From Amycolatopsis tolypomycina (lineage in GTDB: Bacteria > Actinomycetota > Actinomycetes > Mycobacteriales > Pseudonocardiaceae): a stretch of DNA of 64,000 nt. This document shows positions 43,011 to 51,255 of this stretch, one piece after another. Under the pieces are notes generated by a model. It made no database searches. It saw nothing but the letters and a program-made list of their open reading frames with translations, and was not told the origin of the DNA. Location of the stretch: NCBI RefSeq assembly GCF_900105945.1, contig NZ_FNSO01000004.1:4278001-4342000 (forward strand). Direction: 5' to 3'. How positions within the stretch are numbered: the first letter of the stretch is position 1; each line of letters opens with the position of its first letter. The position numbers and the translations under genes were made by a program.

Positions 43011-43028
43011 TTCGCGTGTGCGGCGATC

Positions 43029-43057
43029 TTGACATCGGGTGACCGCCGACCTACCGT
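43029..43057 (+). promoter_or_regulatory. Promoter of the alginate lyase gene
   Basis: TTGACA (43029-43034), 17-base spacer, TACCGT (43052-43057), about 55 bases before the ATG. Good match to a housekeeping SigA-type promoter. Confidence 0.65.
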
Positions 43058-43112
43058 GAGTCCCACGCCGCCGGGTTGTCCAGACCATTTCTCCGTGAAA
43101 GGACACCCGACG

Positions 43113-43877
43113 ATGCGTGTTCGCGCCCTGCTCGTCCTCCTGGCGGTCCCGGCACTGGCCGCGGCGACCGCGTCCCCCGCATTGGCGGCGGACCCGTCCG
43201 TCGCCCCCGGCGGCAACTTCGACCTGTCCGTCTGGCAGCTGCAGGAACCGGTCGGCTCCCCGGGCAAGCCGACGACCATCTCCTCGTCCCGGCTCCAGGG
43301 ACCGAACGGCTTCCAGGACAGCTACTTCTACACCGACACCCGCGACGGCGCGATGACCTTCTGGGCGCCGGAGAAGGGCGTCACCACGCCGAATTCGAAC
43401 TACGCGCGCTCGGAGCTGCGCGAGATGAACCGCGACGGGTCCGCGGCGAACTGGTCGCTGAGCGGGTCGCACAAGCTGAGCGCGACCCTGCGCGTGGTCT
43501 CGGTGACGTCGAACGTGTGCGTCGGCCAGGTGCACCTCGGCACCGGCGGCTCGTCGACGAAACCGCTGCTGGAGCTGTACTACCGGGCGAGCGGGGACAT
43601 CGTGCTGGGCACGGAGAACTCCCCCGACGGCGGGCAGACGCCGCACACCGTCGGGCACGTGGCGCTGGGCAAGACGTGGACCTACACGATCGGCATCTCC
43701 GGTGGCAACACCATCGACCTCACGGTCAACGGCAGCACGACGCACTACGGCATCCCGGCGTCGTTCAAGCCGTACAAGCAGTACTTCAAGGCGGGCTCGT
43801 ACAACCAGTCCTCTTCGGACAGCACGACGAAGGGCGCCCGCGTCGCGTTCTACGGCCTGAAGGTCACCCACGGCTGA
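43113..43877 (+). CDS. Secreted polysaccharide lyase family 7 (alginate lyase)
   Basis: 254 aa from ATG 43113 with AAAGGA upstream. Signal peptide about residues 1-27 (VRALLVLLAVPALAAAT, cut after ALAA). The three PL7 motifs are clear: YARSELREMN (RSEL, about residue 98), GQVHLG (QxH, about 139) and YFKAGSYNQS (about 223). It cleaves alginate or other polyuronates by beta-elimination outside the cell. No other uronate genes are near, apart from the alpha-glucuronidase 13 kb away. Confidence 0.9.
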   Translation: MRVRALLVLLAVPALAAATASPALAADPSVAPGGNFDLSVWQLQEPVGSPGKPTTISSSRLQGPNGFQDSYFYTDTRDGAMTFWAPEKGVTTPNSNYARSELREMNRDGSAANWSLSGSHKLSATLRVVSVTSNVCVGQVHLGTGGSSTKPLLELYYRASGDIVLGTENSPDGGQTPHTVGHVALGKTWTYTIGISGGNTIDLTVNGSTTHYGIPASFKPYKQYFKAGSYNQSSSDSTTKGARVAFYGLKVTHG

Positions 43878-43879
43878 CC

Positions 43880-43907
43880 GAGCGGCCCGGCCGCCACCGG
43901 GCCGCTC
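43880..43907. terminator. Bidirectional hairpin
   Basis: GAGCGGCCCGG (43880-43890) and CCGGGCCGCTC (43897-43907), perfect 11-base stem with a 6-base loop, between the convergent lyase and LLM genes. Confidence 0.7.
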
Positions 43908-43911
43908 CTCG

Positions 43912-44934
43912 TCAGCGCCAGCCCAGCTCCGGGGCCACGTGCTTCACGATGTTCTCCAGCACGTGCGCGTTGTAGTCCACGCCGAGCTGGTTCGGGACGG
44001 TGAGCAGCAGGGTGTCCGCGGCCTGGATGGCCTCGTCCTCCTTGAGCTGCCGCACGAGCTCGTCGGGCTCGCCGGCGTAGGACCGGCCGAAGATCGCGCG
44101 GGTGTTCTCGTCGATCATGCCGACCTGGTCGCGGGAGTGGCGGTCGCGGCCGAAGTACGCGCGGTCGGTGTCGTTCGTCAGCGCGAAGATGCTGCGGCTG
44201 ACCGAAACCCGCGGCTCGCGCTCGTGGCCCGCCTCCGTCCACGCCTCGCGGTAGGCCTCGATCTGCTTGCGCTGCTGGACGTGCAGCGGCTCGCCCGTCT
44301 CGTCGTCCTTGAGCGTCGAGCTCTGCAGGTTCATGCCCAGCTTCGCCGCCCAGACGCTCGTCGCGTTCGAACCCGAGCCCCACCAGATGCGGTCGCGCAG
44401 GCCTTCGGAGTGCGGCTCGAGCCGCAGCAACCCGGGCGGGTTGGCGAACATCGGCCGCGGGTTCGGCTGCGCGAAGCCTTCGCCGTCGAGGAGCTTGAGG
44501 AACACCTCGGTGTGCTGGCGGGCCATGTCGGCGTCCGTCTCGCCCTCGCCCGGGGCGTAGCCGAAGTAGCGCCAGCCGTCGATCACCTGCTCGGGGGATC
44601 CCCGGCTGAGGCCGAGCTGGAGCCTGCCGCCCGAAATCAGGTCGGCGGCGCCCGCGTTCTCGATCATGTACAGCGGGTTCTCGTAGCGCATGTCGATCAC
44701 GCCGGTGCCGATCTCGATCTTCGACGTCCGCGCGCCGATCGCCGCCAGCAGCGGGAACGGGCTGCCCGCCTGCCGCGCGAAGTGGTGCACGCGGAAGTAC
44801 GCGCCGTCCACGCCGAGCTCTTCGGCGGCGATCGCCAGGTCGATCGACTGGTGCAGGAAGTCGGCGGCCGACCTGGTCTCGGAGTGTGCGCCCGCCGACC
44901 AGTGGCCGAACGAGAGGAACCCAATCTTCTTCAC
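43912..44934 (-). CDS. LLM-class flavin-dependent monooxygenase
   Basis: 340 aa. Luciferase-like TIM barrel: GFLSFGHWSAGAHSETRSAADFLHQSI near the N-terminus, FRVHHFARQAGSPFPLLAAIGARTSKIEIGTGV (about 47-79), then GSNATSVWAAKLGMNL. Oxidises a small molecule with FMNH2 or F420; the cofactor is not decided by sequence. Stand-alone, with its start near 44934 and divergent from the membrane protein at 45063. Confidence 0.85.
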   Translation of the reverse strand: MKKIGFLSFGHWSAGAHSETRSAADFLHQSIDLAIAAEELGVDGAYFRVHHFARQAGSPFPLLAAIGARTSKIEIGTGVIDMRYENPLYMIENAGAADLISGGRLQLGLSRGSPEQVIDGWRYFGYAPGEGETDADMARQHTEVFLKLLDGEGFAQPNPRPMFANPPGLLRLEPHSEGLRDRIWWGSGSNATSVWAAKLGMNLQSSTLKDDETGEPLHVQQRKQIEAYREAWTEAGHEREPRVSVSRSIFALTNDTDRAYFGRDRHSRDQVGMIDENTRAIFGRSYAGEPDELVRQLKEDEAIQAADTLLLTVPNQLGVDYNAHVLENIVKHVAPELGWR

Positions 44935-45062
44935 GCCCCCTCAGACGTCCGGCGGCCGGAAATGATTCCCCGGTGTGAGCCGGCCGACCGTCGCTCGTTC
45001 CGGTGAACCGCCGTCCGCCCGCGGCCCGGCCGGGTACTCCGCCGGAAACGAGGAGGAGACGC

Positions 45063-45572
45063 ATGCCCGACAACGACCTCACCGGGTTCCTGATCATCGG
45101 CCTGGTCTTCGTGGTGGCCGACGGCCAGGTCCTCTACCGCGGCGGCCGTCGCTACCTGAGCGGGCCGGACGGCGGGGAGGGCTCCGGGTCGATGGCGTGG
45201 ATGGTGGTGACCGTCTTCCACCTGGTGTCGTTCGGCGTGCTCGCCCTGCTCTCGGTGGTCGGCCCGCAGTGGTCGGGCTCGACGGCCGCGCTGGTCGGCA
45301 GGCTCGGCATCTTCCTCCTGCTGATGGCCGTGGCCCACGTGCTCACGCTGGCCGTGCTCGCCCGCCGCCGTCAGGACCGGATCGTCGAGGAGCACTTCCA
45401 GGAGCGGGAGGCCGGCACCGAGACCTACGTCCGGCCCGCCACCGAGGTGGTCGTCGAGCCGGCCGCGACGGACCCGGCGTGGCGCCCTGCCGTCACCCCC
45501 GTCCCCGGCCAGGACGGCCCGCAGCCGCGGGTCAGCCCCGATCTCGGCAACCACGGCCCGTACCGCACCTGA
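45063..45572 (+). CDS. Hypothetical membrane protein
   Basis: 169 aa from ATG 45063 (GAGGAG upstream). Three membrane segments: TGFLIIGLVFVVADGQVLY (7-25), MAWMVVTVFHLVSFGVLALLS (about 44-64) and LGIFLLLMAVAHVLTLAVLA (about 82-101). The C-terminal 65 residues are polar, Pro/Val-rich (QEREAGTETYVRPATEVVVEP). No family recognised. Confidence 0.6.
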   Translation: MPDNDLTGFLIIGLVFVVADGQVLYRGGRRYLSGPDGGEGSGSMAWMVVTVFHLVSFGVLALLSVVGPQWSGSTAALVGRLGIFLLLMAVAHVLTLAVLARRRQDRIVEEHFQEREAGTETYVRPATEVVVEPAATDPAWRPAVTPVPGQDGPQPRVSPDLGNHGPYRT

Positions 45573-45695
45573 CCTGCCCCTTCGGGGTTCACCGGATCGA
45601 AGGAACCCTCCGGCGAGCCGCGGTGTTCGTGCTGCTGCTCCCGCGCCCGCCGTGTTTTGATCTTGCCCGGCCGGTGCGTGAGGAAGGAAACTGCG

Positions 45696-47387
45696 GTGCG
45701 AACGTCCCGAGCAGGGCTGGCGGTGGCTGTCTCGGTCCTGGTGGCGGCCACGGCGCCCGCCGCCGCGACCACCTCCGACCCGCTCGCGCCGTACCGCGGC
45801 CAGGAAGTCGCCTGGGGCGCCTGCCCGTTCAAGCAGCGGGCCCAGCCCAAGCAGGCCGAGTGCGCGCGGATCACCGTCCCGCGGGACTGGGCGGACCCGG
45901 CGGCGGGCACCGACCTGCAGGTGGCCGTCAGCCGCGTGACCGCCACCGGCACCCGGCAGGGCGCGATCCTGGTCAACCCCGGCGGGCCCGGCGGCCGCGG
46001 CACCGCGCTCGCCGGCGCGCTGGCCGGCCTCGAACCGTCGGTCGGCGAGCACTACGACATCGTCGGGATGGACCCCCGCGGCACCGGCCAGGAAGGCGGC
46101 ACCGACGCCGGCTACGTGTGCCGGGTGCCGCTGGGGCGGCTGCCCGCGGACGACGACCTCGACGCCCGCGACCGCTCGGCGGCCAGCATCGCACTGCACC
46201 AGCGGACACCGCGGGTGCTGGCCGAGGCGTGCCAGAGCGACGCGCTCGCGCCGTTCATCACCACCTGGCAGACCGCGCACGACATGGACCTGATCCGCAC
46301 GCTGCTGGGCGACGAGAAGCTGAACTACCTCGGGTTCTCCTACGGCACCTGGCTCGGGGCGAAGTACGCGTCCCTGTTCCCGGACCGCGCCGGCAAGCTG
46401 GTCCTCGACTCCAGCGTCAACTTCGAAGGCCGCCTCCAGGCCGCGTTCGAGGCGTTCCCGAAGATCGACCAGCGCCAGTTCGACCGCGTCTACGCGCCGT
46501 GGCTGGCCCGCCGGTTCCCGGAGCAGCTGGGCAGGACCGCCGAAGAGGTCCGGGCCAAGTGGGAGCGGCTGCGCGTCTTCTTCAAGGAGCAGGGCGTGCC
46601 GCCGGACGTCTTCGACTCGGTCTTCGTCGGCAACGGCAGCGCCCGGCAGTGGCTGACCGGCGCCCTGATCCTCACCAAGGGCGCGGCGGCGCTCGACGGC
46701 AAGACCACTCCCCCGCCCGCCGCGCTGCGCGCCGACCTCGACCGGGCCTCGCGAGCCGTCTTCGGCCGTCCGGCGGACCGGCTGACCGCCGCCGACGTGG
46801 CCGCGGACCCGCCGGAGCCCGACTACGCCGACGTCCCGGGCACCCGGCTGGCCGTGGCGTGCGGCGACCAGCCGACGCGGACGGCGAGCTGGTACAAGCT
46901 GCTCAGCGACCTGCAGGGACCGGCGTACCCGCTGTTCGGCTGGGCGTACGGCCTCAGCGAGGCGTGCGGCTTCTGGTCCGACGCGCCCCGGCAGCAGCTG
47001 CCGCGGCTTTCGCCGCGCGCCGCGAAGAACATCCTGGTGGTGCAGGGCGAGTTCGATCCGCAGACCGGGTACGAGCAGGCCGAGGCGGGCGCGCGGGCGG
47101 CCGGCATCCCGATGATCTCGGTGGCGGATTCGCCCTTCCACGGCCAGTACGCCGTGAGCGGCAATTCCTGTGTGGACAAACTGGTGAACGGCTTCTTCCT
47201 CGGCACCGCCCGGCCGGCGGCCACCATCTGCCCCGGCGTGCCGCTGCCCGGCGAGCACCAGGTTTACCCGGTGCCGGGCCCGGCGGGCGAGCCGTCCCAG
47301 CCGGCGACACCGGCGCCGCGGGACGCCGACTCGCCGCTGCGCGAACGGCTCCAGGACGACATCAGCGCCGTCAACCGCGGTCGCTGA
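45696..47387 (+). CDS. Secreted alpha/beta-hydrolase, TAP-type tripeptidyl aminopeptidase
   Basis: 563 aa from GTG 45696 (AAGGAAA upstream). Signal peptide to about residue 28. Catalytic triad: Ser in LGFSYGTWLGAKYASLFPDR (about 214), Asp in VVQGEFDPQTGYEQ (about 452) and His in DSPFHGQYAVSG (about 481). GGPGGRGTALAG forms the oxyanion loop. The C-terminal TAP-like domain (PF08386) follows. Streptomyces homologues remove N-terminal tripeptides; a lipase/esterase role is possible. Confidence 0.85.
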   Translation: MRTSRAGLAVAVSVLVAATAPAAATTSDPLAPYRGQEVAWGACPFKQRAQPKQAECARITVPRDWADPAAGTDLQVAVSRVTATGTRQGAILVNPGGPGGRGTALAGALAGLEPSVGEHYDIVGMDPRGTGQEGGTDAGYVCRVPLGRLPADDDLDARDRSAASIALHQRTPRVLAEACQSDALAPFITTWQTAHDMDLIRTLLGDEKLNYLGFSYGTWLGAKYASLFPDRAGKLVLDSSVNFEGRLQAAFEAFPKIDQRQFDRVYAPWLARRFPEQLGRTAEEVRAKWERLRVFFKEQGVPPDVFDSVFVGNGSARQWLTGALILTKGAAALDGKTTPPPAALRADLDRASRAVFGRPADRLTAADVAADPPEPDYADVPGTRLAVACGDQPTRTASWYKLLSDLQGPAYPLFGWAYGLSEACGFWSDAPRQQLPRLSPRAAKNILVVQGEFDPQTGYEQAEAGARAAGIPMISVADSPFHGQYAVSGNSCVDKLVNGFFLGTARPAATICPGVPLPGEHQVYPVPGPAGEPSQPATPAPRDADSPLRERLQDDISAVNRGR

Positions 47388-47721
47388 TCCGGTAGGCCAC
47401 GCCGCGCCGGTCGAACTCGGCCAGGTCCTCGGCGGACAGCCCCCGGCCGGTGAACCGCTCGACGGCGACCAGGCCCTTTTCGGTGCAGTCGCGGTGGTCC
47501 CGCCAGTCGAGCCCCGCCAGCGCCGCGACGACCTCCTCGTCCGCGGACGGCTCGCTCAGGCCCGGCTCGAACGAGGCGAGGACTTCGCCGGCGCGGGCGA
47601 AGGACAGGCGCGTCACGGCGTTGACGTTCCAGAACATGCTCGCCGCCCGGCCGGCGCGGGACGCGGTGGTGAGCACGGGCGTGCGGGAGCCGAAGGAGCC
47701 GTTTTCCTCGATCGCGACCAC
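47371..47721 (-). CDS. DUF6461-like fragment
   Basis: 116 aa from GTG 47721 with GAGGAGG 6 bases upstream. VAIEENGSFGSRTPVLTTASRAGRAASMFWNVNAVTRLSFARAGEVLASFEPG is the second half of a DUF6461 domain; the N-terminal about 60-70 residues typical of the family are missing. It is a functional short version or a remnant. The last 17 bases overlap the end of the convergent peptidase gene; the 5' part overlaps the next minus-strand gene. Confidence 0.55.
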   Translation of the reverse strand: MVAIEENGSFGSRTPVLTTASRAGRAASMFWNVNAVTRLSFARAGEVLASFEPGLSEPSADEEVVAALAGLDWRDHRDCTEKGLVAVERFTGRGLSAEDLAEFDRRGVAYRISDRG

Positions 47722-48239
47722 GGATGACCTCCTCGGCGGACAGGCCGGGTGGCGACCGTGACCGTCGCGGCGACCGCCAGCCGGGACCGGCCGATCCAGC
47801 GGTGGGCCGCCTCGGGCCGCGCCACCACCGGCGGTTCCGGTTCGCCGCGCAGGCGGTGGCCGAGGCGGTCGGCCCGGGCGTGCACCCGCGGCGGCTCGGG
47901 TGGTGCCGTCCAGATCCAGAGGTCGTGGTTTTCGGTCTCCGGGTCGTCGCGGCCGTAGGCGTGCACGCGGACGCGGTAGTCGCCGGGCCACGGCGGCGTC
48001 GTCACCCGCCCGCGGTGGCCGCTCACGCCGGCCGAGCCGCGTTCCGCGTGCCAGCTGAGGTCGACGACCTCTTCCCAGCCCACGGTTTCCACCGTGGCGG
48101 GCGGTTCGGCCAGCACCCGGACGCCGACCCGGACCAGCCCGTTTTCCGTGCCGGCGCGGACGACGACGCCACCGGCGGCGGGTTCGGCGAGGCCGTTGTC
48201 CGCGAAGCGGCCGTAGGCGGGGAAACCGCCTTCGGTCAA
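47613..48239 (-). CDS. Hypothetical beta-rich protein
   Basis: 208 aa if TTG 48239 is the start; the TTG overlaps the stop of the gene before it. The core (VRVGVRVLAEPPATVETVGWEEVVDLSWHAERG, then PPWPGDYRVRVHAYGRDDPETENHDLWIWTAPPEPPRVHARADRLGHRLRGEP) is a beta sandwich of the type seen in actinobacterial hypothetical proteins. The C-terminus after about residue 165 is Arg/Pro-rich and out of character, overlapping the DUF6461 fragment, so a frameshift near 47740 is possible. Confidence 0.5.
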   Translation of the reverse strand: MTEGGFPAYGRFADNGLAEPAAGGVVVRAGTENGLVRVGVRVLAEPPATVETVGWEEVVDLSWHAERGSAGVSGHRGRVTTPPWPGDYRVRVHAYGRDDPETENHDLWIWTAPPEPPRVHARADRLGHRLRGEPEPPVVARPEAAHRWIGRSRLAVAATVTVATRPVRRGGHPWSRSRKTAPSAPARPCSPPRPAPAGRRACSGTSTP

Positions 48240-48738
48240 AGCGAAGACGTGCTCCCGGACTGCGGCAGCCGATACTCGGCCCGCTCCTTTTCCCGCAGGG
48301 CCGCGGAGTAGCCGTCGGGCATCGGCGCCTCGCGGAGCAGGCTCGCCGCGACCCCGAGCGCCGTCCCGACGATGCCCGCAACGCCGGGACTGCCGGCTTC
48401 GCGCGCGACGATGGTCGCGACCACCAGGGCGACCGCGAGGTGGTGGGCGCCGTGCGCGGCCGCGATCGCCGCCTCGTCACCTTCGGCGGATGGGGTTCCT
48501 TCGGCCACGAGACGGGCGGTCAGGTCCGCCACCCGGTCGAGGAGGTCGGGCCGGGACTGGTACAGCCACCGCGTTTCCCGCAGGGCAGCGCCCGCAACGA
48601 CTTCAGCACGTCGGGCTCGGGAAAACCGGGCAACGGCCGGCGTGCCGGCTCGAGTTTCAGCCGCCCCAGCGCGGCGGCCGGCGCGGGCGGGATCACGGCC
48701 CGGACGGCGGGCAGCGCGGCAGCGCGGTTCTCCCCCAT
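48236..48738 (-). pseudogene. Frameshifted hypothetical gene
   Basis: Starts at ATG 48738 as GENRAAALPAVRAVIPP and GRLKLEPARRPLPGFPEPDVLKSLRAL, then the frame must move by one base near 48585 to continue ALRETRWLYQSRPDLLDRVADLTARLVAEGTP, HGAHHLAVALVVATIVAREAG and DGYSAALREKERAEYRLP to the stop at 48236. One missing base restores about 167 codons. No family recognised; all-helical. Could be sequencing error or decay. Confidence 0.55.
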
Positions 48739-48811
48739 ACGGCCACTGTGCCAGAAACCGGACCGGGGTCGTCTTCACCCGAACGAGCGAGAAAATCTCC
48801 TGTCGCGAGGG

Positions 48812-48840
48812 TAGACATTCGCCGCGGCCGCGGGTAACGT
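48812..48840 (+). promoter_or_regulatory. Candidate promoter of the structured MerR leader
   Basis: TAGACA (48812-48817), 17-base spacer, TAACGT (48835-48840). It points to a transcript start near 48847, about 258 bases before the MerR gene and about 110 bases from the divergent gene. Confidence 0.5.
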
Positions 48841-48886
48841 GCTGGGCGTACCGAGAGAGACAAGGAAGGAAGGGAACGGGACCATC

Positions 48887-48913
48887 ATGGGATCGCCCGC
48901 AGCGGCCCGGTAG
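48887..48913 (+). CDS. Leader peptide candidate (8 aa)
   Basis: ATG GGA TCG CCC GCA GCG GCC CGG TAG: MGSPAAAR. A purine-rich stretch AAGGAAGGAAGGG lies upstream (spacing about 13 bases, longer than ideal). With the downstream terminator it has the form of uORF-controlled attenuation as known for whiB7. Very short, so only position supports it. Confidence 0.3.
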   Translation: MGSPAAAR

Positions 48914-49054
48914 CGCCGCGCGGGTGCCGTAGGCCCATCGAGTTCGGAGGTGGTGCTCGGTCACGGATGCGCGATCCCCGCGTCATCCGGCGCTGTGCCG
49001 GACGCGGGAAGCCGGCGGTCACGCCGGCCGGAAATGGTGAAACCCAACCTTCGA

Positions 49055-49090
49055 GGACCCCGATCGCCACTCGGCGATCGGGGTCCTTCT
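49055..49090 (+). terminator. Perfect 14-bp terminator just before the MerR ribosome-binding site
   Basis: GGACCCCGATCGCC (49055-49068), loop ACTC, GGCGATCGGGGTCC (49073-49086), then TTCT. It ends 5 bases before GCGGAGG of the MerR gene, so any transcript from upstream must pass it. Confidence 0.85.
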
Positions 49091-49104
49091 GATGCGGAGG
49101 TGGA

Positions 49105-49434
49105 ATGATCCCCGACGGGGAAAGACCGGCAGCACCCGGAAAGTTCGACGACGAGCACTACCCCGGCTACACGATGGGCCGCGCCGCGGACATGCTCGGC
49201 ACGACCCAGGCCTTCCTGCGCAGCCTCGGCGAAACGGGCCTGATCACCCCCCAGCGCTCGGCCGGCGGGCACCGGCGCTATTCACGGCACCAGCTGCGCT
49301 TGGCCGCCCGCGTGCGTGAGCTGGTCGACGAGGGCACGGCCATCGACGCCGCCTGCCGCATCGTGTCGCTCGAAGACCAGCTCCACGAAGCCCGCCGCCT
49401 GAACCGGGCGCTCCAGGGGGAACCCGAGGGCTGA
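49105..49434 (+). CDS. MerR-family transcriptional regulator
   Basis: 109 aa from ATG 49105, GGAGG 4 bases before. The winged-helix domain is YTMGRAADMLGTTQAFLRSLGETGLITPQRSAGGHRRYSRHQLRLAARVRELVDEG (about residues 23-78), followed by a short dimer helix (IDAACRIVSLEDQLHEARRLNRALQ). No effector domain. Length and sequence resemble a widely conserved actinobacterial MerR. It is preceded by a leader RNA with a terminator, suggesting control at the RNA level. Confidence 0.85.
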   Translation: MIPDGERPAAPGKFDDEHYPGYTMGRAADMLGTTQAFLRSLGETGLITPQRSAGGHRRYSRHQLRLAARVRELVDEGTAIDAACRIVSLEDQLHEARRLNRALQGEPEG

Positions 49435-49839
49435 GGCGGTCCACTGTGGACGGCGGTCTCGCTCGGCGACGGCGCGTGCGGGATGACCGCGGCAACCGCC
49501 CTCGCCGCGCGGCGCACTCGCGTTGCGGCACCCGCCCGGCACCCTCGCGCCGCAACACCGCTCTCGCCGGCCGGCGCACTCGCGTCGCTGCACGCCTGGC
49601 TGGCACCGCCCAGCACACTCGCGCCGCAGCACCCGCCCCGGCACACTCGCGTCACGGCACCCGCCCTCGCCGCCCGACTGCCCACCCCTCCCCCGCGCCG
49701 CCCGCGCCAACCTCAGCGACTCCCAGCACTGCAAGCCGCATCGCACCCCAGCCCTTGACGTCCCCCGACCCCGGATGTTCTCATCTCTGGGAGCGCTCCC
49801 AGCCGGTGAAACATTCGAACACGGACCAAAGGGAGTTCG
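49435..49839. other. Non-coding stretch with degenerate direct repeats
   Basis: No gene is supported. From about 49500 to 49690 degenerate repeats built on GCACTCGCG(C/T)C and CGGCACCCGCC alternate about every 20-40 bases. TCCACTGTGGAC occurs at 49440. The last 90 bases hold the promoter and CebR-type operator of the endoglucanase gene. Confidence 0.55.
49788..49801. promoter_or_regulatory. CebR-type operator of the endoglucanase gene
   Basis: TGGGAGCGCTCCCA, a perfect 14-base palindrome identical to the known Streptomyces CebR/Thermobifida CelR site. It is 38 bases before the ATG, downstream of TTGACG (49755-49760), a likely -35 element. Confidence 0.9.
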
Positions 49840-51216
49840 ATGAAGCGCTCCATCGCTGCACTGGCACTGGCCGGTGCGACGGTTCTCGGCTGCACCGCGG
49901 TGCTGGCCATGCCCCAGGCGTCCGCCGCCGCTCAGGGGTGCCGGGTCGACTACACCGTCGCCAGCCAGTGGCAGGGCGGGTTCCAGGCCGGCGTCAAGGT
50001 CACCAACCTCGGCGATCCCGTCTCCGGGTGGTCGCTCCGGTTCACCTTCCCGGACGCCGGGCAGAAGGTGGCCCAGGGCTGGAACGCCACCTGGTCGCAG
50101 TCCGGCACGACCGCGACCGCCGCCAACGTCGACTGGAACCGGACCCTGGGCACCGGGGCCGCCGCCGATCTCGGGTTCACCGGGACCACCACCGGTGCCA
50201 ACCCGGTGCCGACCTCGTTCAGCCTGAACGGGGTCGCCTGCACCGGCTCCACGGAGCCGACGCCCACCACCACCACGCCGTCGCCCGGCGGGACGCCGCT
50301 GGCGGCCAACGGGCAGCTGCACGTCTGCGGTGTCCACCTGTGCAACGAAGCCAACCGGGCGATCCAGCTGCGCGGCATGAGCACGCACGGGCTCCAGTGG
50401 TTCAACTCCTGCTACAACGACGCGTCCCTGGACGCCCTCGCCAGGGACTGGCGCGCCGACCTGCTCCGGATTTCCATGTACGTGCAGGAAAAGGGGTACG
50501 AGACCAACCCGGCCTGGTTCACCGACCGGGTCAACACCCTCGTCGGCGAAGCCGAGGAACGCGGCATGTACGCGATCATCGACTTCCACACCCTCACCCC
50601 CGGCGACCCGAACTACAACCTCGACCGCGCCAAGACCTTCTTCGCCGCGGTGGCCGCGCGCAACGCGGCGAAGAAGAACGTCATCTACGAGATCACCAAC
50701 GAACCGAACGGCGTCAGCTGGGGCGGCATCAAGTCCTACGCCGAGCAGGTCATCCCGGTGATCCGCGCCGCCGACCCGGACGCCGTCGTCATCGTCGGCA
50801 CGCGGGGGTGGTCGTCGCTCGGCGTCTCCGACGGGTCGAACGAAACCGAGATCGTGAACAACCCCGTCAACGCCACGAACATCATGTACGCGTTCCACTT
50901 CTACGCCGCCAGCCACAAGGACAACTACCGCGCCACGGTGAGCCGGGCAGCGGCGACGCTGCCGCTGTTCGTCACGGAGTTCGGCACGGTCACCGCCACC
51001 GGCGGTGGCACGCTCGACCAGGCCGGCACCACGGCCTGGCTTGACCTGCTCGACCAGCTGCGCATCGGCTACGCGAACTGGACGTACTCCGACGCCGACG
51101 AAAGCAGCGCCGCGCTGACGCCGGGCACCTGCGCGGGCAGCGACTACGGCAGCGGGCGGCTGACCGCGTCCGGGGCGCTGGTGAAGAGCCGCATCAGCAC
51201 GGCGGACAGCTTCTGA
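49840..51216 (+). CDS. Secreted CBM2-GH5 endoglucanase
   Basis: 458 aa. Signal peptide to about residue 30 (Ala-Ser-Ala-Ala). CBM2 domain about 32-140 (CRVDYTVASQWQGGFQAGVKVTN; GWNATWSQSG), linker TPTTTTPSPGG, then GH5 from about 165 (IQLRGMSTHGLQWF). Acid/base Glu in YEITNEPNG (about 286), nucleophile Glu in LFVTEFGT (about 379). It cuts internal cellulose beta-1,4 bonds. AAGGGAG upstream. Under a perfect CebR-type operator. Confidence 0.92.
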   Translation: MKRSIAALALAGATVLGCTAVLAMPQASAAAQGCRVDYTVASQWQGGFQAGVKVTNLGDPVSGWSLRFTFPDAGQKVAQGWNATWSQSGTTATAANVDWNRTLGTGAAADLGFTGTTTGANPVPTSFSLNGVACTGSTEPTPTTTTPSPGGTPLAANGQLHVCGVHLCNEANRAIQLRGMSTHGLQWFNSCYNDASLDALARDWRADLLRISMYVQEKGYETNPAWFTDRVNTLVGEAEERGMYAIIDFHTLTPGDPNYNLDRAKTFFAAVAARNAAKKNVIYEITNEPNGVSWGGIKSYAEQVIPVIRAADPDAVVIVGTRGWSSLGVSDGSNETEIVNNPVNATNIMYAFHFYAASHKDNYRATVSRAAATLPLFVTEFGTVTATGGGTLDQAGTTAWLDLLDQLRIGYANWTYSDADESSAALTPGTCAGSDYGSGRLTASGALVKSRISTADSF

Positions 51217-51221
51217 TCGCC

Positions 51222-51253
51222 CGGGTGGGGCTCCGAAACCGGGGCCCCACCCG
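51222..51253 (+). terminator. Endoglucanase terminator
   Basis: CGGGTGGGGC (51222-51231) pairs with GCCCCACCCG (51244-51253), followed by TTCTC. 6 bases after the stop. Confidence 0.7.
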
Positions 51254-51255
51254 TT

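Larger units (their letters stand above)
48847..49090 (+). ncRNA. Structured leader RNA (possible attenuator or small RNA)
   Basis: About 245 bases without a normal gene, holding three strong hairpins in a row: CCGCGT...ACGCGG with inner CCGGC-GCTGT-GCCGG (48978-49007), GCCGGCG-GTCA-CGCCGGC (49011-49028) and the terminator at 49055. A short reading frame with an upstream purine-rich run lies at 48887. The segment GCGATCCCCG (48971-48980) could pair in part with CGGGGTCC of the terminator, giving an alternative fold. No known RNA family was recognised. Confidence 0.5.

Noticed and set aside
48900-49030. Cobalamin or c-di-AMP riboswitch in the MerR leader
   Set aside because: GGGAAGCCGG and GGTGAAACCC are suggestive, but the conserved cores of these riboswitches are not complete.
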